A stretch of DNA of 11,213 nucleotides from Limnohabitans sp. (GTDB taxonomy: Bacteria > Pseudomonadota > Gammaproteobacteria > Burkholderiales > Burkholderiaceae_C): the NCBI GenBank assembly GCA_021731425.1, contig JAKFXJ010000294.1, forward strand, positions 1-11,213, in the 5' to 3' direction. Positions within the stretch are counted from its first letter, which is position 1. Each line of letters begins with the position of its first letter. Below the pieces are notes generated by a model. It searched no databases and had not been told where the DNA came from. It saw only the letters and a program-made list of their open reading frames with translations. This document shows positions 6,649-11,213 of this stretch, one piece after another. A program made the position numbers and the translations under genes.

Positions 6649-8136
6649 ATGGAAGCCTTTGACGCCCTGATGGGCGGCTTTGCCATTGCCTTGCAGCCGA
6701 CCACCTTGATGTGGGGCTTTGTGGGCTGCTTTGTCGGCACGCTCGTGGGCGTGCTGCCCGGCATTGGCCCAGCGCTGACCATCGCCTTGCTGCTTCCCCT
6801 AACCTACCATGTGCCCGCCACCAGCATGTTTGTCATGTTTGCGGGCATTTATTACGGCGCGGCTTACGGCGGCTCCACCACCTCCATTTTGCTCAACACC
6901 CCGGGTGAGTCTGCCGCCGTGGTCACAGCGCTCGAGGGCAACAAAATGGCCCGACGAGGGCGAGCCGGTCAAGCCCTGGCCACTGCTGCCATCGGCAGTT
7001 TTGTGGCCGGCACCATCGGTACCTTGGCCCTGACCTTTGTGGCCCCTTGGGTGGTCGAAGCCGCGCTGGCTTTTGGCCCGGCCGAATACTTCAGCCTCAT
7101 GGTCTTGTCGGTGGTGGCGGTGTCTGCCGTGCTGGGTAACTCCATGCTGCGTGGCCTGGTGGCGCTTGGCCTAGGCTTGCTGCTCGGCATGGTGGGTGTG
7201 GACTTGCAAACCGGACAGCCCCGTTTCACTTTTGGCCGCCCCGAATTGCTGGACGGCATCGAAGTGACGGTGGCCGCTGTGGGCTTGTTTGCGGTGGGCG
7301 AGGCACTGTACCTGGCTTGGCAGGGGCGCGAATCCAAAGGTGGCGAGGTCATGAAATTGACGGGCAGCCTGTGGATGAGCAAGAGTGACTGGGCGCGTTC
7401 ATGGAAAGCCTGGTTCCGTGGTGCGTTCTTTGGCTTTCCCATCGGCGCCATGCCTGCAGGCGGGGCCGAATTGCCCACCTTGCTGTCGTACTACACCGAG
7501 AAAAAACTCTCCAAACACCCCGAAGAATTTGGCCACGGTGCGATCGAAGGCGTGGCCGGCCCCGAAGCCGCCAACAACGCCGCCGCTGCAGGCGTGTTGA
7601 TGCCCCTGCTCACCTTGGGCATTCCCACCTCGGCCACCGCTGCCATCATGCTATCGGCCTTTGAAGGCTATGGCATCCAGACCGGCCCACAGCTGTTCAG
7701 CCAACAAAGCGGCTTGGTGTGGACACTGATCGCCAGCCTCTACATCGGCAACGTGATCTTGCTGGTGCTCAACCTGCCTTTGGTGAGTTTGTGGGTCAAG
7801 CTGCTCAAGATCCCGCCGCCTTGGCTCTATGCCGGCATCATCGTGATCTCCACCGCGGGTGTTTACGGCGCGGGCAACTCGGTGTTCAACGTCGGCTTGT
7901 TGTTTGTTTTCGGCTTGCTGGGTTACATCATGCGCCGCTTTGACTTTCCGGCTGCCCCCCTCATCGTGGGCCTGATCCTGGCGCCGCTGGGCGAGCAATC
8001 CATGCGCCAGGCGCTGACCATCAGCCAGGGCGACTGGTCCACCTTCTTCACACGACCTTTGTCAGGCAGCCTGATGGCGGTATCTGTGTTGCTGTTGGTG
8101 GCCCCTGCTATTTGGCGACAAATTCGTCGAAGCTAA
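6649..8136 (+). CDS. tctA: TTT-family large permease subunit TctA
   Basis: A 495-residue integral membrane protein, the usual TctA length, with about 11-12 predicted membrane segments. Family hallmarks include [20 protein letters not shown] (30-49), [15 protein letters not shown] (73-87), [27 protein letters not shown] and [20 protein letters not shown]. The two glycine/proline-rich repeats in the N- and C-terminal halves reflect the internal duplication of the family and probably line the transport path. It forms the secondary permease that takes substrate from TctC using an ion gradient. A 51-bp gap separates it from tctB; the ribosome site upstream (GGAT near 6640) is weak. All hallmark motifs are intact, so function is very likely. 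Confidence 0.96.
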   Translation: MEAFDALMGGFAIALQPTTLMWGFVGCFVGTLVGVLPGIGPALTIALLLPLTYHVPATSMFVMFAGIYYGAAYGGSTTSILLNTPGESAAVVTALEGNKMARRGRAGQALATAAIGSFVAGTIGTLALTFVAPWVVEAALAFGPAEYFSLMVLSVVAVSAVLGNSMLRGLVALGLGLLLGMVGVDLQTGQPRFTFGRPELLDGIEVTVAAVGLFAVGEALYLAWQGRESKGGEVMKLTGSLWMSKSDWARSWKAWFRGAFFGFPIGAMPAGGAELPTLLSYYTEKKLSKHPEEFGHGAIEGVAGPEAANNAAAAGVLMPLLTLGIPTSATAAIMLSAFEGYGIQTGPQLFSQQSGLVWTLIASLYIGNVILLVLNLPLVSLWVKLLKIPPPWLYAGIIVISTAGVYGAGNSVFNVGLLFVFGLLGYIMRRFDFPAAPLIVGLILAPLGEQSMRQALTISQGDWSTFFTRPLSGSLMAVSVLLLVAPAIWRQIRRS

Positions 8137-8141
8137 AGCCC

Positions 8142-8197
8142 TTGTCACCCACTGTTATGGGTACGTAATTTCCCTCTACACATTGCGTGTTTTTTTT
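8142..8197 (+). promoter_or_regulatory. tctA/Bug-receptor gap: possible promoter and weak attenuator elements
   Basis: The 105-bp gap after tctA holds a candidate promoter, TTGTCA (8142-8147, 5 of 6 to -35) and CGTAAT (8164-8169, 4 of 6 to -10) with 16-bp spacing. It also holds a 5-bp hairpin ACCCA/TGGGT (8147-8151 and 8158-8162). A short ACAC/GTGT stem (8178-8181 and 8187-8190) runs into eight T residues (8190-8197). The last looks like a weak intrinsic terminator that would let part of the tctCBA message read through. Each element is marginal alone. Confidence 0.3.
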
Positions 8198-8241
8198 GTT
8201 CTCATCAAGTCCTCAATTTTTTAACCACTACGACAAAAGAC

Positions 8242-9243
8242 ATGAACCCCAACGACTCTTCCCCCATTCAAAGACGCGACTACCTCAAATGGATGGGCGC
8301 TGCAGGCCTGGCAGCCACTGGCGTTTCGGGCCATGCCCAATCGGCCTGGCCCAACAAGCCCATCCGCTGGATCATCCCCTTTGCCCCAGGTGGCACCTCC
8401 AGCATCGTGGCTCGCGGTATTGCTGCTCAGCTGACCAAGCAGATGGGCGTGTCCTTTGTTATTGATAACAAAGGCGGCGGCGGCGGTGTGCCGGCCATGC
8501 AAGAACTCCACCGTGCCCCAGCAGACGGATACACGATCATCATGAGCCACATCGGTCTGATGGCGGTCAACCCCCTGATTTACCCCGACAGCGGCTACGA
8601 CGTGAACAAGGACTTTGTCCCCGTGACCCTGCTCTCGCGAGTGCCCAGCTTGTTTGTGGTGCACAAAGACGTGCCGGTCACCGACATGAAATCCTTGATC
8701 GCTTACGTCAAGGCCCGTCCCGGTCAGTTGAACTACGCCTCTGCAGGCAACGCCAGCGCAGGCCACCTGGCCATGGAAGCGCTCAAGCTGGCCACCGGCA
8801 TGTTCGTCACCCACATCCCCTACCGCGGCACAGGCCCTGCGCTCAACGATGTGCTTGCTGGTCGCATCCAATTGTTTTCCGCAGGCACCCCGGCCCTGTT
8901 GCCCCACATCAAAAGCGGTGCTGTGCGCTGCATCGCCGTGGGCACCACCGAACGCATCCCGGTCTTGCCCGACGTGCCCACCGTGCAGGAATTGGGCTTC
9001 AAAGACTTTGAAACCGTGCAGTGGTACGGCATCCATGCCCGCGCAGGCACACCACCCGAGATCATCACCAAACTGCAGCAAGAATGCGCCAAAGCCGTCA
9101 AGTCACCCGAAGTGATGGCTCAAAACGCGGCCGAAAGCGCCATCCCTGGCGGCGGTTCCTCCGCTGAATACGCGGCCTTTGTGGCCCGTGAACAGTCCCG
9201 GTGGAAAGAGGTCGTGATCAAGGCGCAGATCCGACCTGGTTGA
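8242..9243 (+). CDS. Second TTT receptor, Bug-type periplasmic binding protein
   Basis: A 333-residue extracytoplasmic receptor of the Bug/TctC family. The N-terminus has a clear twin-arginine signal, QRRDYLKWMGAAG (10-22), with a likely cleavage after GHA (30-32). The mature start WPNKPIRWIIPFAPGG is the classic Bug opening. The loop GGTSSIVAR (50-58) has Ser54 where most Bug proteins have Asp (usual pattern GG-x-x-D-x-x-A-R). ADGYTIIMS, NYASAG and IPYRGTGPALNDVLAG are further family motifs. It lies 105 bp after tctA and differs markedly from the first receptor, so it is not a recent tandem duplicate. It may share the TctAB permease, or be an orphan receptor that serves another permease or acts in signalling. 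The ligand is unknown. The start gives a complete Tat signal, though the ribosome site is poor. Confidence 0.92.
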   Translation: MNPNDSSPIQRRDYLKWMGAAGLAATGVSGHAQSAWPNKPIRWIIPFAPGGTSSIVARGIAAQLTKQMGVSFVIDNKGGGGGVPAMQELHRAPADGYTIIMSHIGLMAVNPLIYPDSGYDVNKDFVPVTLLSRVPSLFVVHKDVPVTDMKSLIAYVKARPGQLNYASAGNASAGHLAMEALKLATGMFVTHIPYRGTGPALNDVLAGRIQLFSAGTPALLPHIKSGAVRCIAVGTTERIPVLPDVPTVQELGFKDFETVQWYGIHARAGTPPEIITKLQQECAKAVKSPEVMAQNAAESAIPGGGSSAEYAAFVAREQSRWKEVVIKAQIRPG

Positions 9244-9275
9244 ACTTGCCCTTTTAGGCCCTCATCAGCGGCTCC

Positions 9276-9318
9276 AAAAAAACAACCCCTGCACAGCAAC
9301 ATGCAGGGGTTTTTTTTG
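9276..9318. terminator. Bidirectional intrinsic terminator
   Basis: AACCCCTGCA (9284-9293) and TGCAGGGGTT (9302-9311) form a perfect 10-bp stem with an 8-nt loop. It is flanked by seven A residues on the left (9276-9282) and a T-run on the right (from 9310). It therefore works as a Rho-independent terminator in both directions. It sits between the convergent Bug receptor gene (stop 9243) and dppF (stop 9388). Confidence 0.92.
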
Positions 9319-9387
9319 GCTTGTAGACTTTACGGCGTTTGGACTTTCTGCATCAATTCAGAGGCATCTTGTCTCTCAGCAAAAGCC

Positions 9388-10395
9388 TCACACCACCGCG
9401 TGACAAGCGATCTTGATGCCTTTGAAGTCACGCAAAACGGGGCGCTCGGCGCGGCAGATGTCGGTGGCCTGTGGGCAGCGGGGGTGGAAAGTGCAGCCGC
9501 TCGGTGGGTTGAGCGGGTTGGGCACTTCGCCTTGCACCGGGGTGCGGGCGCGGCCGGTGTCGTGCATCTTCGGAATCGCGTCCAGCAGCATCTTGGTGTA
9601 AGGGTGCTGCGGGTTGCCAAACAGGGTGTGTTTGTCGGCCAATTCCACCAAACGGCCCAAATACATCACGCCGACCTGGTCACTCACATGGCGCACCACG
9701 GCCAGGTTGTGACTGATGAACAGATACGTCAGGCCGCGCTCGCGCTGCAGGTCTTTCATGATGTTGAGCACCTGCGCCTGCACGCTCACATCGAGCGCCG
9801 AGGTCGGCTCGTCACACACCAGAAACTCGGGCGCAGTGGCCAAGGCACGTGCGATCGAGATGCGCTGGCGTTGCCCACCCGAGAACTGGTGCGGGTACTT
9901 GACCATGTCGAGCGGCGACAGGCCCACCGACTTGAGCAACTCGGCCACGCGGGCCTTGAGCTCTTCGGCATCGCTGATCAAGCCGTGCTCTTTGAGCGGT
10001 TCACCAATGATGTTGTCCACCGTCCAGCGCGGGTTCAGGCTGGCGTAGGGGTCTTGGAAAATCATCTGAATGCGTTGGCGCATGGCCTTGGCATGGTTCG
10101 ATTTGAAGGCCGCGTGGGCGTCTTGCCCGTCGAAGGTCAGGCCGCCGCGTGTGGGCTCGTACAAGCCCACCAGCAAGCGGGCCACCGTGCTTTTGCCGCA
10201 GCCTGACTCGCCCACCAGAGCCAAAGTCTTTCCGCGCTCGATTTCAAAGCTCACGCCGTCTACGGCATTGAGCAGTTGGCGCGGTTTGCGCTCGATCACG
10301 CGGTTTAGCCAAGGGGCGGACACGTCAAAGGTCTTGGCCAGGTCGTGCGCTACGACCAAAGGCTGGGGTTTGCCGCTGTGGGTGTTGTCACTCAT
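9388..10395 (-). CDS. dppF: Dipeptide/oligopeptide ABC importer ATPase, DppF/OppF type
   Basis: A 335-residue cytoplasmic ATPase that, with DppD, powers a peptide importer. Walker A is GESGCGKST (62-70), the Q loop is Gln114 in IFQDPYASLNP, the signature is FSGGQRQR (171-178), Walker B is FLVCDEP (191-197), and the switch histidine is His229. The C-terminal oligopeptide-transporter extension has cysteines at 301, 307, 314 and 331 (C-x5-C-x6-C-x16-C). The ATG at 10395 is preferred over an upstream one at 10422. It overlaps the dppD stop by 4 bp (ATGA) and has a GGGAG ribosome site about 6 nt upstream. Sequence cannot separate dipeptide, oligopeptide, nickel or glutathione importers of this ATPase family; dpp is the usual annotation. 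It appears to be the last gene of its operon, ending at the terminator at 9276-9318. Confidence 0.9.
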   Translation of the reverse strand: MSDNTHSGKPQPLVVAHDLAKTFDVSAPWLNRVIERKPRQLLNAVDGVSFEIERGKTLALVGESGCGKSTVARLLVGLYEPTRGGLTFDGQDAHAAFKSNHAKAMRQRIQMIFQDPYASLNPRWTVDNIIGEPLKEHGLISDAEELKARVAELLKSVGLSPLDMVKYPHQFSGGQRQRISIARALATAPEFLVCDEPTSALDVSVQAQVLNIMKDLQRERGLTYLFISHNLAVVRHVSDQVGVMYLGRLVELADKHTLFGNPQHPYTKMLLDAIPKMHDTGRARTPVQGEVPNPLNPPSGCTFHPRCPQATDICRAERPVLRDFKGIKIACHAVV

Positions 10396-11213
10396 GCCGC
10401 GCTCCCATCGTGCAGCCAGCAAGCGGCCCGAGTTTCACCCGCTTGGATCAAATTGGGACGGTCTTGGCGACAGAGGTCAAAGGCTTTGGGGCAACGCGGG
10501 TTGAAGGCGCAACCTTGCGGAATGGCGTTCAGGCGTGGCATGGCGCCGTCAATTTGGTTCAGGTGTTCGCGGTCACTGTCCATGTCGGGAATCGAGGCCA
10601 TCAGGCCTGCGGTGTAAGGGTGGGCCGGGTGGTTGATGACCTGGTGCACGGGGCCGATTTCGGCCACACGCCCGGCGTACAACACCGCCACGCGGTCACA
10701 GGTTTCTGCGATCACACCCATGTCGTGGGTGATCAGCATCACGGCAGCGCCTCGGTCCTTGCAGACCTTTTTGAGCAAGCTGATGATCTGCGCCTGGATC
10801 GACACGTCAAGTGCCGTGGTTGGCTCGTCGGCCACAATCAGTTGCGGCTCGGCAGCCAAGGCCAAAGCGATCACCACACGCTGGCGCATGCCGCCTGAGA
10901 ACTGGTGCGGGTAATGGTCGATGCGCTCTTCAGCGGCCGAAATGCCGGTGTCTTTGAGCAACTGGATAGCGCGTTGCCGCGCCTCTTGAGGCGTCACCGG
11001 CAAGTGCGCCAAAATGGTTTCCGTCAACTGCCTGCCGATGGAGTACAGCGGATTGAGCGAGGTCAGCGGGTCCTGAAAAATCGCACCAATCTTGCGGCCC
11101 CGAATGTGGCGCATCTCGTCGGTGTTCAAGTGGTCAATCCGTTGGCCTTCCAACAAAATTTGCCCGCCCGCCACACGGCCCGGTGGTTCAAGCAAACCGA
11201 TGATCGCCGCGCC
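10392..11213 (-). CDS. dppD: Dipeptide/oligopeptide ABC importer ATPase, DppD/OppD type (5' end beyond window edge)
   Basis: The frame is open to the right edge: the last 18 bases continue it as GAAIIG before LLEPPGRVAGG. The true start and Walker A therefore lie outside the window, and 273 residues are visible. They include the Q loop IFQDPLTSLNP, signature FSGGMRQR, Walker B LIVADEP, D loop ALD and switch histidine in LITHDMG, so the enzyme looks functional. The C-terminal extension has GCAFNPRC, then two more cysteines with the same C-x5-C-x6-C-x16-C spacing as the partner ATPase. It pairs with dppF as the ATPase heterodimer, and the membrane subunits and binding protein would be expected upstream, beyond the window. 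Exact substrate unknown. Confidence 0.9.
   Translation of the reverse strand, partial: GAAIIGLLEPPGRVAGGQILLEGQRIDHLNTDEMRHIRGRKIGAIFQDPLTSLNPLYSIGRQLTETILAHLPVTPQEARQRAIQLLKDTGISAAEERIDHYPHQFSGGMRQRVVIALALAAEPQLIVADEPTTALDVSIQAQIISLLKKVCKDRGAAVMLITHDMGVIAETCDRVAVLYAGRVAEIGPVHQVINHPAHPYTAGLMASIPDMDSDREHLNQIDGAMPRLNAIPQGCAFNPRCPKAFDLCRQDRPNLIQAGETRAACWLHDGSAA

Noticed and set aside
8221..9081. Antisense open frame (286 codons) opposite the second receptor
   Set aside because: Shadow of a well-recognised Bug receptor gene.
9301..10206. Plus-strand open frame (301 codons) opposite dppF
   Set aside because: Begins inside the terminator stem and mirrors the dppF coding strand; no family resemblance.
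11193..11195. TTG as start of dppD
   Set aside because: The frame continues upstream to the window edge with family-typical residues, and a start here would lack Walker A. The gene is simply cut by the edge.
1..11213. CRISPR array, tRNA/rRNA, insertion sequence, toxin-antitoxin or defence genes
   Set aside because: None seen on either strand; all longer stretches are accounted for by metabolic and transport genes, and no intergenic gap exceeds about 150 bp.

Overview
The window looks like a chromosomal stretch of a GC-rich betaproteobacterium of the order Burkholderiales, most likely Comamonadaceae. This is inferred from three things: the codon bias (G/C in third positions, with long antisense shadow frames), a zwf-hexR pair next to a transaldolase, and tripartite tricarboxylate transporter (TTT) genes with their Bug-type receptors, which are abundant in that group. 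Gene density is high, strands are organised in clear operons, and I see no insertion sequence, phage gene, tRNA, rRNA or CRISPR array.

Region 1 (1-2884) is a sugar-phosphate module. A transaldolase gene (tal, minus strand, cut by the window's left edge) diverges from zwf (glucose-6-phosphate dehydrogenase), which is followed 14 bp later by hexR, an RpiR-family repressor. The 83-bp tal/zwf gap holds two opposing promoter-like sequences that overlap an 8-bp perfect inverted repeat. That layout would let one regulator control both genes.

Region 2 (2909-9243) is a complete TTT system. A two-component system, tctD-tctE (minus strand, 4-bp overlap), diverges from tctC-tctB-tctA (plus strand). The 136-bp divergent gap has two TTGACAG copies exactly 11 bp apart, as expected for an OmpR-type regulator. 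After tctA there is a second, different receptor gene of the Bug type. One TctAB permease may therefore be served by two periplasmic binding proteins, both with Tat-like signal peptides. The substrate cannot be read from the sequence; family members take citrate, other carboxylates, amino acids or aromatic acids.

Region 3 (9276-11213) begins with a strong bidirectional terminator between convergent operons. It continues with the 3' end of a dipeptide/oligopeptide ABC importer operon on the minus strand: dppF complete and dppD cut by the right edge. The permease and binding-protein genes would lie beyond the right edge. Both ATPases keep an identical four-cysteine C-terminal motif.

Overall these are known families in largely known arrangements. 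The parts most worth a second look are the two divergent control regions, the two-receptor TTT locus with its unusual second receptor, and the paired cysteine motifs. I found no convincing evidence of an entirely new system.
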